From NCBI GenBank assembly GCA_947505655.1, contig CANNMD010000008.1:1-34637 (forward strand): a stretch of 34,637 bases of DNA. Direction: 5' to 3'. The translations under genes were made by a program, and so were the position numbers. This stretch comes from Acidimicrobiaceae bacterium. Its GTDB lineage: Bacteria > Actinomycetota > Acidimicrobiia > Acidimicrobiales > Ilumatobacteraceae. Shown here piece after piece: positions 1 to 9,374 of this stretch. Each line of letters begins with the position of its first letter. Within the stretch, counting starts at the first letter, position 1. A model generated the notes under the pieces. The model searched no databases. It saw only the letters and a list, made by a program, of their open reading frames with translations, and was not told the origin of the DNA.

Positions 1-2945
1 GCAAGGTCAAGTCGAACAAGCTCACCGTCGCTGATTTCCAAGGCGCCACAATCACACTCACGAACCCAGGCACCATCGGCACCGTACAGAGCGTGCCTCG
101 CTTGATGCCCGGCCAAGGCGTCATCGTTGGTGTGGGCAGCATCGATTACCCGGCCGAGTTCCAGGGCAGCGATGAGCGCACGCTCGGTTCGCTCGGTGTG
201 AGCAAGGTTGTGACCATCACGAGCACCTACGACCACCGCATTATTCAAGGCGCCGAAAGTGGCATGTTCTTGAAGCGGGTGCACGAGCTGCTGATGGGTG
301 AGCACGGCTTCTACGAGAGCGTGTTCAGCGATCTCAGCGTGCCGTACGAAGCAGTGAAGTGGCGCACCGACATCAACCCAAGCAACAGCGAAGACGCAAT
401 GTTGCACAAGCAGATGCAAGTAGCAACGCTCATCCGCGTGCACCGCGTGCGCGGGCATCTCATTGCCGATCTCGATCCGCTGCGTTGGAAGCAGCCCAAG
501 ATGCCCATCGAGCTCGATCCGGCAACGTATGGGCTCACCATCTGGGACCTCGAGCGCGAGTTCCTCACGGGTGGCGTCGGCGGCGTCGAAAAGCAGGCGC
601 TCGGCGAACTGCTCGGCGTGTTGCGTGATGCGTATTGTCGAACCATCGGCATCGAGTACATGCACATCCAAGACACCGAAGAGCAGCGCTGGATTCAGAG
701 CAAGGTCGAAGGCGTGCAGTTCACCGTCTCGAAGGTAGAAAAGCGTCGCATCCTCGATCGTCTCAACGCCGCCGAGGCGTTCGAAAAGTTCCTCGCTACC
801 AAGTACGTGGGCGCCAAGCGTTTCGGCCTTGAAGGCGCCGAGTCGGCGATCCCAATTCTTGATTCGATCCTCATGGGTGCAGTCGACGCCGGACTCGATT
901 CGGCGGTTGTTGGCATGGCCCATCGAGGTCGACTCAACGTGCTTGCCAACCTGATGGGCAAGAGCTACGACCAGATCTTCAAAGAGTTCGAAGGCCATGT
1001 CGATCCAACCTCAGTGCAGGGCTCTGGCGACGTGAAGTATCACCTTGGGGCGGTGGGCAAGTATCAGAGCCCCGGTGGCTCCGAGATCAAAGTTGAGCTC
1101 GCTGCGAACCCCAGTCACCTTGAGACAGTCGACCCGATCGTGTTGGGCATGGTGCGCGCCAACCAAGACCGCATCGAGCCGCCAGGGTCGTATTTGTCGC
1201 TGCCAATCTTGATCCACGGCGACGCGGCGTTCGCTGGGCAAGGTGTTGTGGCCGAGTGCCTCGCAATGAGCGACATCAACGGCTACCGCGTGGGCGGCAC
1301 GATTCACCTCATCATCAACAACCAGATCGGTTTCACCACCAGCCCCAAGTTTGCGCGTAGTTCGCTGTATTGCAGCGATGTCGCCAAGACCGTGCAGGCG
1401 CCGATCTTCCATGTGAATGGCGACGACCCCGAAGCATGTGTTCGTGTGGCTCAAATGGCCTTCGAATATCGCCAGCGGTTCCACAAAGACGTCGTGATCG
1501 ACATGGTGTGTTATCGCCGTCAGGGGCACAACGAAGGCGACGATCCGAGCTACACCCAGCCGCTGATGTACAAGGCAATCGCCGAGCGCCGCAGCATTCG
1601 CAAGCTCTACGTTGAGGCGCTCGTGAAGCGTGGCGAGCTCACCGTCGAAGAAGCCGAGAGCGTGCTCATCGACTTCCAGAGCAAACTGCAAGTGGCGCTC
1701 GACGAGACACGCGCACACGCCCCCGAAGTAGTCAAGGTGGCCAGGCCACCGCGTCCCCTCGGCGTTCTGCCGCACATCGAAACCGGAGTCGAGCGCGCCA
1801 AGCTCGACGTGATCTTTGATCACCTCACCGAGTATCCCGAAGGCTTCACGCCGCATCCAAAGTTGATGCGTCAGTTTGAGAACCGGGCCAAGTTGTACCA
1901 CGAGGGCAATCAGGTCGATTGGGCCACAGGCGAAGCATTGGCTATTGGCTCCCTCGTGATGGGTGGAACGCCCGTGCGGTTCTCGGGCGAAGACTGTCGA
2001 CGCGGCACGTTTAGCCAGCGCCACGCGGCACTCATCGATTACGAGAACGAAGAGAACTGGATTCCGCTCGACGATCTGCCGGGTTCGCCGGCCAAGTTCT
2101 GGATCTACGACTCACTGCTCAGTGAGTACGCAGCGGTCGGGTACGAATACGGATATGCACACATCAACCGCGACACGTTGGTGATGTGGGAGGCGCAGTT
2201 CGGTGACTTCGTCAACGGCGCGCAGATCATCATCGACCAATACATCGTGGCCGCCGAAGACAAGTGGGGTCAGGGTAACGGATTGGTGCTGTTGCTGCCG
2301 CACGGCTTCGAGGGTCAAGGCCCAGAGCACAGTTCGGCCCGTATCGAGCGCTTCTTGCAGTCATGCGCCGAAGACAACATTCAGGTCTGTAACGCCACCA
2401 CTGCAGCGCAGTACTTCCACCTGTTGCGTCGCCAAGCAATACGCGAAGTGCGCAAGCCGTTGGTGTTGTTCACTCCAAAGTCGGCGCTGCGTATCGCCCA
2501 GACCCGTTCTACCGTCGACGAACTTGCCAGCGGATCGTTCCAAGAAGTACTCGACGATCCAACGCCAGGCCTCGACAAGAACGCCGTGCAGCGCTTGGTG
2601 TTCTGCAGCGGCAAGGTTGCGTGGGATGCATTGGCCGAGCGCGACAAGCGCAACGCCGCGGCTGCTGTGATCCGTATCGAGCAGTTGTACCCATTCCCAG
2701 TCGATCAGATGCTCGCCGTGCTCGAGAACTACCCCAACGCACGCGAGTTGGTGTGGCTGCAAGAAGAGCCAGAGAATATGGGTCCATGGAACTTCGTTGA
2801 GGCCCGCGTGTGGCGTGTGAAAGAGCGCGGTTACGACCTTCGTCACGTTGCGCGTGTCGAGAGCGGCAGCCCAGCTACCGGCTCAAAGACGATCCACGAT
2901 CAAGAGCTCGCCGACTTGATGGACGAAACCTTCGACGGTTTGTAG
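1..2945 (+). CDS. kgd: Multifunctional 2-oxoglutarate decarboxylase/dehydrogenase E1 (fused E2-like N-terminal part), 5' truncated by window edge
   Basis: The frame is open from base 3 (KVKSNKLTVADFQGATITLTNPGTIGTVQSVPRLMPGQG...), so the track start at 93 is artificial. E2-like NPGTIGT/PRLMPGQG followed by E1 motifs (GMAHRGRLNVLANLMGK, HGDAAFAGQGVVAECLAMS, RRQGHNEGDDPSYTQPLMY, FSGEDCRRGTFSQRHA). Confidence 0.95.
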   Translation, partial: KVKSNKLTVADFQGATITLTNPGTIGTVQSVPRLMPGQGVIVGVGSIDYPAEFQGSDERTLGSLGVSKVVTITSTYDHRIIQGAESGMFLKRVHELLMGEHGFYESVFSDLSVPYEAVKWRTDINPSNSEDAMLHKQMQVATLIRVHRVRGHLIADLDPLRWKQPKMPIELDPATYGLTIWDLEREFLTGGVGGVEKQALGELLGVLRDAYCRTIGIEYMHIQDTEEQRWIQSKVEGVQFTVSKVEKRRILDRLNAAEAFEKFLATKYVGAKRFGLEGAESAIPILDSILMGAVDAGLDSAVVGMAHRGRLNVLANLMGKSYDQIFKEFEGHVDPTSVQGSGDVKYHLGAVGKYQSPGGSEIKVELAANPSHLETVDPIVLGMVRANQDRIEPPGSYLSLPILIHGDAAFAGQGVVAECLAMSDINGYRVGGTIHLIINNQIGFTTSPKFARSSLYCSDVAKTVQAPIFHVNGDDPEACVRVAQMAFEYRQRFHKDVVIDMVCYRRQGHNEGDDPSYTQPLMYKAIAERRSIRKLYVEALVKRGELTVEEAESVLIDFQSKLQVALDETRAHAPEVVKVARPPRPLGVLPHIETGVERAKLDVIFDHLTEYPEGFTPHPKLMRQFENRAKLYHEGNQVDWATGEALAIGSLVMGGTPVRFSGEDCRRGTFSQRHAALIDYENEENWIPLDDLPGSPAKFWIYDSLLSEYAAVGYEYGYAHINRDTLVMWEAQFGDFVNGAQIIIDQYIVAAEDKWGQGNGLVLLLPHGFEGQGPEHSSARIERFLQSCAEDNIQVCNATTAAQYFHLLRRQAIREVRKPLVLFTPKSALRIAQTRSTVDELASGSFQEVLDDPTPGLDKNAVQRLVFCSGKVAWDALAERDKRNAAAAVIRIEQLYPFPVDQMLAVLENYPNARELVWLQEEPENMGPWNFVEARVWRVKERGYDLRHVARVESGSPATGSKTIHDQELADLMDETFDGL

Positions 2946-2960
2946 ACCAGCGTTGTTGCG

Positions 2961-2986
2961 CCGGCCTTAGCTCAGGCTGAGGCCGG
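2961..2986. terminator. Strong hairpin between convergent kgd and HAD gene (bidirectional terminator candidate)
   Basis: CCGGCCTTAGC-TCAG-GCTGAGGCCGG: 11-bp stem with one T-G pair and a 4-nt loop; lies 16 bp after the kgd stop and overlaps the 3' end of the HAD gene. No U-tract. Confidence 0.55.
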
Positions 2987-3611
2987 TTGCCGCTGACAGT
3001 TCGGCCAACGCCGTTGCTGGATCGACGACCTTAATTGTGTGCATGCCCATCGCGGCTGCGGGCTTTAAGTTGATGCCGAGGTCATCGAGGAAGATGCACT
3101 GGCTCGGTTGCACATCGAGCAGCTCGCACGCGATTTCGTAAAAGCGCGGTTCGGGTTTGCGAACGCCCACCTTGCTGCTCTCGACGATGGCATCGAACCG
3201 TGCCATCACGGCGGCGAGCGCCAGCGATCGGTCGGTGTTGATAGCCATCGACTCCGCTCCGGTAGCGACCACGTTGTTGGTGAGGCATGCGGTTTTGAAG
3301 CCGGCCGCTTTCACGGCGTCGAGCGCAGCGACCATCGCTGGGCGAATCTCGCCTGCGAGTAAGGCCAACACGTTCGCCCCGCGAACCTCGTGACCGAGGC
3401 TTTGCGAATCGTGGGCAAAGGCCACGTCGAACTCAGCTGGACTGAGTTCGTTGCGCTCGAGGCGAGCCCACGCGTTGGAGTCAGGATTGGTTGCGTTGAC
3501 CGAACGAATGAAGTCGCGCGGCAGGCCGACGCTTGTCTCGTAATGGTTAAACGCTTCGAATGGACTCGACAGAATGACGCCGCCAAAGTCCCAGAGTACG
3601 GCTGTGAACAC
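2967..3611 (-). CDS. HAD-superfamily hydrolase
   Basis: Start chosen at GTG 3611 (VFTAVLWDFGGVILSS); HAD motifs DFGGV, CLTNN, K..VGVRKPEPRFY, IFLDDLGINLKPA. The long N-terminal extension in the track ORF is antisense to the neighbouring gene. Confidence 0.85.
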   Translation of the reverse strand: MFTAVLWDFGGVILSSPFEAFNHYETSVGLPRDFIRSVNATNPDSNAWARLERNELSPAEFDVAFAHDSQSLGHEVRGANVLALLAGEIRPAMVAALDAVKAAGFKTACLTNNVVATGAESMAINTDRSLALAAVMARFDAIVESSKVGVRKPEPRFYEIACELLDVQPSQCIFLDDLGINLKPAAAMGMHTIKVVDPATALAELSAATGLSLS

Positions 3612-3659
3612 GCGACGATCGTACGCACATGGGCGTCGAGATGCTTGACTGGCAGTGTT

Positions 3660-4922
3660 ATGCCTCACCACGTCATCATCGACGGCTCCAATTTGGCCAC
3701 TGAAGGCCGAACCGCGCCAAGCCTCAAACAACTCAACGAAGCGATCGACGCGTATCGCTCCGATTTCCCTACAACCCTGATCACGGTAGTTGTAGACGCC
3801 ACCTTTGGTCATCGAATCGACCCCAAAGAAGTGGCCGAATTCGAGCGTGCCATCGAGACCAACGCCTTTGTGGCGCCGCCGGCCGGTGCCGTCGGCCGCG
3901 GCGATGGTTTCATCTTGAGTATCGCCAATAAGGCCAAAGCAACGGTGTTGTCGAATGACAGCTACCAAGAATTTCACGGCGAATATGCGTGGCTATTCGA
4001 AGAAGGTCGCCTCGTGGGCGGCAAGCCGGTGCCACACGTTGGTTGGGTGTTCGTCTATCGCACGCCCGTGCGTGGGCCCGTAAGCCGCCGATCGGTCAAA
4101 GAGCAAAAGGTTGTCGACAAATCGCCCCGCCGCCGTTCGCCAGCAACCCATCTCAACGATGTGCCCGCGATCTCGGCAAATGCCCCGATGCCCGTGCCGA
4201 AATCGGCTCCTCCAGGCGCTGTCATGCCGGCACCCAAGCCAGTGGCTGCAAAGACCGTGAACGACTTGATGGCGTTCTTGTCGTTTGTTGAGCACCATCC
4301 GGTTGGCACCTCGGTCGAGGCCGTGGTCGACAGTTATTCATCGCACGGCGCCTATGTGCTCATCGGCGAAGCGCACGGCTATGTGCCATTGCGGTTGATG
4401 GGCGATCCGGCACCGCGAAGCGCGCGAGACGCCATGACCCTGGGCGATGTGGTCACGTTGGTCGTCAGCAGTTTTGACGCGAAGCGTCGCAGCATCGATC
4501 TGTCGGTGCTCTCGATGGCTCCCGATGCCAAGCCGGCTGAGCCCAAGAAGGCGACGAAGAAGGCAGCGAAGGCAGACAAGACAGCGAAGGCGGACAAGCC
4601 AGCAAAGGCAGACAAGCCAGTGAAGGCAGCGAAGCCAGAGGTCGCGAAGCCAGAGGTCGCGAAGCCAGAGGTCGCGAAGAAGGCCGTTGCCAAGAACGCT
4701 ACGGCGAAAGCGCCTGCACCGAAGAAGTCTGCGGCGAACAAGGCCCTCGCAGCGCCGGTCGTGGTTGAGGTGCCCGTTGTGAAAGTGCCACCGGCGAAGA
4801 AGGGCGCGGCCAAGAAAGTTGCAGCCAAGCCAGCCGCAGCCAAGCCAGTTGCGAAGAAGGCCGCTGCGCCGACAAAGGTTGCGGCGAAACCGACCAAGCC
4901 AGCCAAACCAGCCAGGGCCTAG
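3660..4922 (+). CDS. NYN-domain (Zc3h12a-like) putative RNase with S1-like domain and Lys/Ala/Pro-rich C-terminal tail
   Basis: Starts MPHHVIIDGSNLA; acidic NYN/PIN motifs (IDGSN, VVVDATF, GRGDGFIL, LSNDSYQEF); S1-like GTSVEAVVDSYSSHGAYVLIGEAHGYVPL...GDVVTLVVSSFDAKRRSIDLSV; then KADKPAKADKP/AKPEVAKPEV tail. The track start at 3390 overlaps the HAD gene antisense and is rejected. Confidence 0.8.
   Translation: MPHHVIIDGSNLATEGRTAPSLKQLNEAIDAYRSDFPTTLITVVVDATFGHRIDPKEVAEFERAIETNAFVAPPAGAVGRGDGFILSIANKAKATVLSNDSYQEFHGEYAWLFEEGRLVGGKPVPHVGWVFVYRTPVRGPVSRRSVKEQKVVDKSPRRRSPATHLNDVPAISANAPMPVPKSAPPGAVMPAPKPVAAKTVNDLMAFLSFVEHHPVGTSVEAVVDSYSSHGAYVLIGEAHGYVPLRLMGDPAPRSARDAMTLGDVVTLVVSSFDAKRRSIDLSVLSMAPDAKPAEPKKATKKAAKADKTAKADKPAKADKPVKAAKPEVAKPEVAKPEVAKKAVAKNATAKAPAPKKSAANKALAAPVVVEVPVVKVPPAKKGAAKKVAAKPAAAKPVAKKAAAPTKVAAKPTKPAKPARA
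4629..4673 (+). repeat. 3 perfect tandem copies of a 15-mer (GCGAAGCCAGAGGTC) encoding AKPEV
   Basis: Direct reading: three consecutive identical copies within the Lys/Ala tail. Confidence 0.95.
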
Positions 4923-4924
4923 TC

Positions 4925-5701
4925 ATGCGCGTCGCTACGTGGAACGTGAACTCACTCAAGGCGCGTCTCGTACGAGTCGAAGAATGGCTCAGCGATGTGC
5001 AGCCCGACGTGTTGTGCTTGCAAGAAACCAAGCTTGCCGACGACGCCTTTCCGGCGCTCACCTTTCAGGCACTGGGCTATGAGAGCGCGCATCACGGCCA
5101 GGGCCAATGGAATGGTGTTGCCATTCTGTCGAAAGTTGGTCTCACTGATGTGGTCGCTAACTTCGCCGATGGCCAGCCGCTCGATCCAGAAGCGCGCCTC
5201 ATCACAGCCACTTGCGGTGGTGTGCGCGTCAGTTCGGTCTACGTGCCAAACGGTCGCTCGCTCGACCACGATCACTACCAGTACAAGTTGCGTTGGATGG
5301 CTCGATTGCGCGCCCACGTGGCTCAGAACAGTTCTCCAAACGACGCGGTAATCGTCACAGGTGACTTCAACATCGCACCCGAAGACAAAGATGTCTTCGA
5401 TCCCAGCAAGATGGTTGGGTCAACACATGTCAGCGCCGCCGAGCGCGACGAGCTGCACGCGTTGTGCCAGTGGGGGATGACCGACGTGTTTCGTCATCAT
5501 CATCCTGAGCCCAAGCTGTACTCGTGGTGGGACTATCGGGCCGGCGATTTCCACATGGGGCGCGGCATGCGTATCGACCTCATCTTGGGCACGGCGGCGG
5601 TTGTCGAGCGCAGCACGTTTTGCGTCATCGATCGCAACGCTCGCAAGGGCACATTGCCCAGCGATCATGCTCCGGTTCTGGTCGATCTGAGCGACTCGTG
5701 A
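4925..5701 (+). CDS. xth: Exodeoxyribonuclease III (AP endonuclease family)
   Basis: MRVATWNVNSLKARL, CLQETKL, GVAILSK, VTGDFNIAPEDKDVFDP, SWWDYRAGDFHMGRGMRIDLIL, SDHAPVLVDL. Confidence 0.93.
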   Translation: MRVATWNVNSLKARLVRVEEWLSDVQPDVLCLQETKLADDAFPALTFQALGYESAHHGQGQWNGVAILSKVGLTDVVANFADGQPLDPEARLITATCGGVRVSSVYVPNGRSLDHDHYQYKLRWMARLRAHVAQNSSPNDAVIVTGDFNIAPEDKDVFDPSKMVGSTHVSAAERDELHALCQWGMTDVFRHHHPEPKLYSWWDYRAGDFHMGRGMRIDLILGTAAVVERSTFCVIDRNARKGTLPSDHAPVLVDLSDS

Positions 5702-6450
5702 GCGACCCATCAGACCCAACACACGACCTGCCTGATGACCACCCCTTCTCGGGTGGCGGGCCAGCCAACATGCGCGACGCGCTGGCTGCGCGCAATAGGG
5801 GTGTCATGCCGTCTTCTGGCACTCGTGCCGAACTCGCCGAAGCCACGCGTGTGGTGATCGACGAGCTCATGCGCAACAACGCCGATGACAGTGAGCTTGA
5901 AGCCGCCTCCATTCTTGTGAAGCAGGCAGCAGCGTTACTCAAGCAGCAAACGCATGGGCGCAGCTATGTGGGTGTGGCCGAAGGCTCATTGGCGAACGGA
6001 CACCAAAACTTCATCGACTTCAGTCCGTTTATCGGCGTGCTAAATCCGCTGGCGCCACCCATCAGTATGAACTTCGCCGAGAACGGCGAGGTGTTTGCCA
6101 CATGCACCTACGGGGCCGCCTACGAAGGGCCTCCGGGCTGCTTGCATGGCGGCTTTATCGCTGCCGGTTTCGACGAGGTGCTCGGCTTCGCTCAGGCGCA
6201 ATCGGGCAGCGCGGGCATGACTGGTCGACTCACGATTTCGTATCGCTCGCCAACTCCGCTTTTTCGTGAGGTGCGCTTCACTGGTCGCCTCGATCGAGTC
6301 GAGGGTCGCAAGATCTACGCGAGTGCCGAACTGCGCGCTGGCGACACGCTGTGCGCCGAAGCCGAAGGTTTGTTCATCTCAATGAAGCCAGCGGTTTTCG
6401 AACGACTCATGCAGATTCGTTTGGGAAACGCGGCTACAGCACCTGAGTGA
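5698..6450 (+). CDS. PaaI/hotdog-fold thioesterase family protein
   Basis: GTG start overlapping the xth stop (GTGA); GPPGCLHGGFIAAGFDEVLG, GMTGRLTISYRSPTPL, ASAELRAGDTLCAEAEGLFI. Confidence 0.75.
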   Translation: MSDPSDPTHDLPDDHPFSGGGPANMRDALAARNRGVMPSSGTRAELAEATRVVIDELMRNNADDSELEAASILVKQAAALLKQQTHGRSYVGVAEGSLANGHQNFIDFSPFIGVLNPLAPPISMNFAENGEVFATCTYGAAYEGPPGCLHGGFIAAGFDEVLGFAQAQSGSAGMTGRLTISYRSPTPLFREVRFTGRLDRVEGRKIYASAELRAGDTLCAEAEGLFISMKPAVFERLMQIRLGNAATAPE

Positions 6451-8323
6451 GTGCGCTCAGAATGCGCGGAGCAATTCGCGCGCCAGATACGGGGCCGAGG
6501 TTGGCCACCAGCACGATCTCTTCAATGGTGGTTGGCCGCGCCTTGGCGACGGCACGAAGTGATTCGTCGGAGCAGATCGAGGTTGGCGATACCTGCGCGG
6601 CTTTCGCTGCCGCAGAGCGCCACGCCACAAGCGCCGCATACACCGGATCAACCACCGGACGCGGCAGACGCGGCATCGGTGATGGCACCACGACCGAATC
6701 GGCATCGGCGTCGGAACCGATGTCGGCAATGAGCGCCGACGGTTGGCTGACTCGTCCGTTGCGCAGCGCTGCCCATGAGATGACGAGTTGCTCGCGTGCT
6801 CGGGTGCATGCCACATACAGCAACCGCGCTTCTTCGTCGCGCTGGGCCTGGGTGGTGGCCGACGAGTGCGGCACGAGACCATGCTCGGCGCCGATGATGA
6901 CCACGGTTTGCCACTCGCGACCCTTGGCTCCGTGAAACGTGAGCAGGTCGACGGCGTCGTCGGGCTCGGCGTTGTCGAGATTGTCGAACGGTGAGTGCAG
7001 CTCGACCCATGCACGAAACGAAAGGCCGGTTCCTTGCGCAATGAATCGGTCGGCTGCCTCGGCTACGCGAGCGCGGGTGGGGTTCGCCGCAGGGTCGGCG
7101 GCCACGGTCTCAACCCATGCGCCGAGTTCGGTGTGGGTGCGGCAGCCATAGGCCTCGGCCACAGCGGCCCCAAATGCCCGTTTGGCGCCGTTGCGCCCTT
7201 GCAGATTGGCTGGCACCCCAGCGCGTGCGAGAGCGGCGTGTACGGCCGTGAGTTGGGCAACTGTGCGAGCCAACACGGCGCAACTGCGCCACAGTTGCTG
7301 CGGTCCAACCATTTCGCGCAGGAGGCGGGCAACCGCCACGTTCTCGTTGATGTCGTCGGTAGCGCTGACCACTCGCACCGCTGCGCCATCCATCGGCACG
7401 GCGATTGAGTCGTCGCTTTGGTCGGACCGTTGCAGAACGCCACGAGCGGCATCGATGATCTGTGGTGTGCAGCGGTAGTTGCGGGTGAGTCGGGTGATGG
7501 TGATGCCGGGATACAACTGGGCCACGTTGTCCATGATGGTTGGGTCGGCGCCGTTGAATCCGAAGATCGCTTGCCGTGGATCGCCAACGAGGCAGAGGTC
7601 TGGTCGACCATCGCGTATCGCTTCGAGGAACGCGTATTGAAGTGGGTTGAGGTCTTGCGCTTCGTCGACGAACAGATGGCGAAAGCGCCAGCGAATCCCC
7701 GACGCCCATTGCCGGTCGGTGGTGAGCGCATGTAGGCATCGCTCGAGGAGGTCGTCGAAGTCGACGACGCCGCGGCGGGTCTTGAGGGCTTCGTACGCGG
7801 CGGCCACGTTGGCAAACTCGGCGGCGCTGAGGCTGATGCGCCGTCCGGCGCGCCGGGCGGCCGCTGCCGAGTCGGCGAACGAAACGCGACGGGCGCGGGT
7901 CCAGTCGAGATCGTTCAGCACAGCCGCCGCATCGGCCTTAGAGCCAGCAGCGCGAAGCGCTTCGTTGATCAGCCGGAATCGGTCGGTGGCTACCGACGGC
8001 GGACGCTGTCCCATGTCGATGGCGCGCTGGCGGAGCAGGCGCAGGGCCACGGCGTGGAACGTGCCGGCCTCAACGCGTTCACGTACACCGCAACGGCGCA
8101 GGCGGCGGTGCAGTTCGCTGGCGGCCTGGTTGGTGAAGGTAAGCGCGAGTACGTGTTGCGCTTCGACATCGGGGTCGCTGGCGATTCGATAGGCGATGCG
8201 ACGGGTGAGCACTGTGGTCTTGCCTGAACCGGCGGCAGCAATGATCGCGAGGGGCGACGCAGCCACTGTGACGGCTGCGCGTTGATCCGCGTCAAGGCCG
8301 AGCAGCAGTTCCTCCACGTTCAT
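6434..8323 (-). CDS. UvrD/Rep-family ATP-dependent DNA helicase
   Basis: LDADQRAAVTVAASPLAIIAAAGSGKTTVLTRR (Q motif/Walker A), ALTFTNQAASEL, DFDDLLERC, LFVDEAQDLNPLQYAFL, LVGDPRQAIFGFNGAD, LTRNYRC, LLTFHGAKGREWQTVVIIG, EEARLLYVACTRAREQLVISW. Confidence 0.93.
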   Translation of the reverse strand: MNVEELLLGLDADQRAAVTVAASPLAIIAAAGSGKTTVLTRRIAYRIASDPDVEAQHVLALTFTNQAASELHRRLRRCGVRERVEAGTFHAVALRLLRQRAIDMGQRPPSVATDRFRLINEALRAAGSKADAAAVLNDLDWTRARRVSFADSAAAARRAGRRISLSAAEFANVAAAYEALKTRRGVVDFDDLLERCLHALTTDRQWASGIRWRFRHLFVDEAQDLNPLQYAFLEAIRDGRPDLCLVGDPRQAIFGFNGADPTIMDNVAQLYPGITITRLTRNYRCTPQIIDAARGVLQRSDQSDDSIAVPMDGAAVRVVSATDDINENVAVARLLREMVGPQQLWRSCAVLARTVAQLTAVHAALARAGVPANLQGRNGAKRAFGAAVAEAYGCRTHTELGAWVETVAADPAANPTRARVAEAADRFIAQGTGLSFRAWVELHSPFDNLDNAEPDDAVDLLTFHGAKGREWQTVVIIGAEHGLVPHSSATTQAQRDEEARLLYVACTRAREQLVISWAALRNGRVSQPSALIADIGSDADADSVVVPSPMPRLPRPVVDPVYAALVAWRSAAAKAAQVSPTSICSDESLRAVAKARPTTIEEIVLVANLGPVSGARIAPRILSALTQVL

Positions 8324-8329
8324 CCGGCC

Positions 8330-8335
8330 ACGTTA
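8330..8335 (-). promoter_or_regulatory. -10 element (TAACGT) 6 nt upstream of the uvrD-like ATG
   Basis: Minus strand reads TAACGT-GGCCGG-ATG. Confidence 0.45.
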
Positions 8336-8363
8336 CGTCGCTGAGCAGGGTTTGCGCATCACG

Positions 8364-8369
8364 TATAGT
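8364..8369 (+). promoter_or_regulatory. -10 element (TATAGT) 7 nt upstream of the PH-domain gene ATG
   Basis: TATAGT-GGCGCGC-ATG; typical leaderless spacing. Confidence 0.5.
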
Positions 8370-8376
8370 GGCGCGC

Positions 8377-9003
8377 ATGGCGTATCCGAAGAAGCATCTC
8401 AACCCGAATGAAACGGTTGTCCTCGACCTGCAGCCACATTGGTGGTTCTTTGCGGGGTCAGCATCGACACTGACGTTGTGCGTCATCGCCGGTTTGGTAG
8501 TGACGGGTCAGCTCGAGTCCGGCACGGGCCGCAACGTCTTGATAAAAGTCATCACGGCCGCCATCGTGCTCTCGGCGGTGTGGCTGTTGCAGCGCTTCGT
8601 GAAGTGGCGCACTACCAACTTCGTGATCACCAGCGACCGCGTCATCTTCCGCGAGGGCATGATCGCCAAGCGCGGCGTCGAGATCCCACTCGGCCGCGTG
8701 AACAACATCAACTTCAATCAGACAATCTTCGAGCGCATCATCGGCGCGGGCGATCTACTCATCGAGTCAGGTGGCGAAGATGGTCAACAGCGCTTCACCG
8801 ACATCAGTCATCCGCAGGCCGTTCAGAATCTGTTGCATGCTCAGGTCGAGGCCAAAGCGGCCCGCACGATGGGATTCACCCCGCCATCGGCATTGCCGTT
8901 CGACATCGCTGGCCAGTTAGAAAAGCTCGAGGGTTTACTCGACCGCGGTGCACTGTCGCAAGACGAGTTCGATGCGCAGAAGGCGCGTCTACTGCGCGAC
9001 TGA
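8377..9003 (+). CDS. Membrane-associated PH-domain (YdbS-like) protein with C-terminal SHOCT-like motif
   Basis: Two hydrophobic segments, then WRTTNFVITSDRVIFREGMIAKRGVEIPLGRVNNINFNQTIFERIIGAGDLLIESGGED; C-term QLEKLEGLLDRGALSQDEFDAQKARLL. Confidence 0.85.
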   Translation: MAYPKKHLNPNETVVLDLQPHWWFFAGSASTLTLCVIAGLVVTGQLESGTGRNVLIKVITAAIVLSAVWLLQRFVKWRTTNFVITSDRVIFREGMIAKRGVEIPLGRVNNINFNQTIFERIIGAGDLLIESGGEDGQQRFTDISHPQAVQNLLHAQVEAKAARTMGFTPPSALPFDIAGQLEKLEGLLDRGALSQDEFDAQKARLLRD

Positions 9004-9363
9004 TTTGTATCCGACGAACGCGCCGTTCTCGTCGCGAACTATTGCCTGAGTGCCAATCACGGCGACTCGATCGATGGGCCCGTACACATGTGGAAACTGT
9101 GGAGCCAGTGCCTGACCCGTATCGCTAATGTGCGCGGGGGCTTCCCACACGCACCGACTCGTGAGCCGCTCGGTGTCGATATGGGCAACGATGAACGCCC
9201 CGGGCAGCGACGTATAGAACGCGTTGGCCACCAACAGCATCACGCGCGGCTCGTCGGTGCAGTGGATGAATCCTTCGCTGTCGAGTGACGCGTTGCTGAT
9301 TGGTTCGCCATCGGCGAGAGCCAACCACGCGACTGCTGGCATGAGATGAAGCACTACGGCCAT
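8989..9363 (-). CDS. DUF952 family protein
   Basis: MAVVLHLMPAVAW...SLDSEGFIHCTDEPRVMLLVANAFY...FPHVYGPIDRVAV; SD-like AAGGAA 8 nt upstream of ATG 9363. Confidence 0.8.
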   Translation of the reverse strand: MAVVLHLMPAVAWLALADGEPISNASLDSEGFIHCTDEPRVMLLVANAFYTSLPGAFIVAHIDTERLTSRCVWEAPAHISDTGQALAPQFPHVYGPIDRVAVIGTQAIVRDENGAFVGYKSVAQ

Positions 9364-9374
9364 GTGTCGTTTCC

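Noticed and set aside
1011-2024. 337-aa minus-strand ORF opposite kgd
   Set aside because: Overlaps the catalytic core of the E1 gene on the other strand, with no motif support.
3390-3659. N-terminal extension of the NYN protein in the ORF track
   Set aside because: Region is coding for the HAD protein on the minus strand and includes both start regions; ATG 3660 begins the conserved MPHHVIIDGSN.
5524-5697. Upstream part of the 308-aa thioesterase ORF
   Set aside because: Overlaps the conserved C-terminus of exonuclease III in another frame; the GTG 5698 start coupled to the xth stop is far more plausible.
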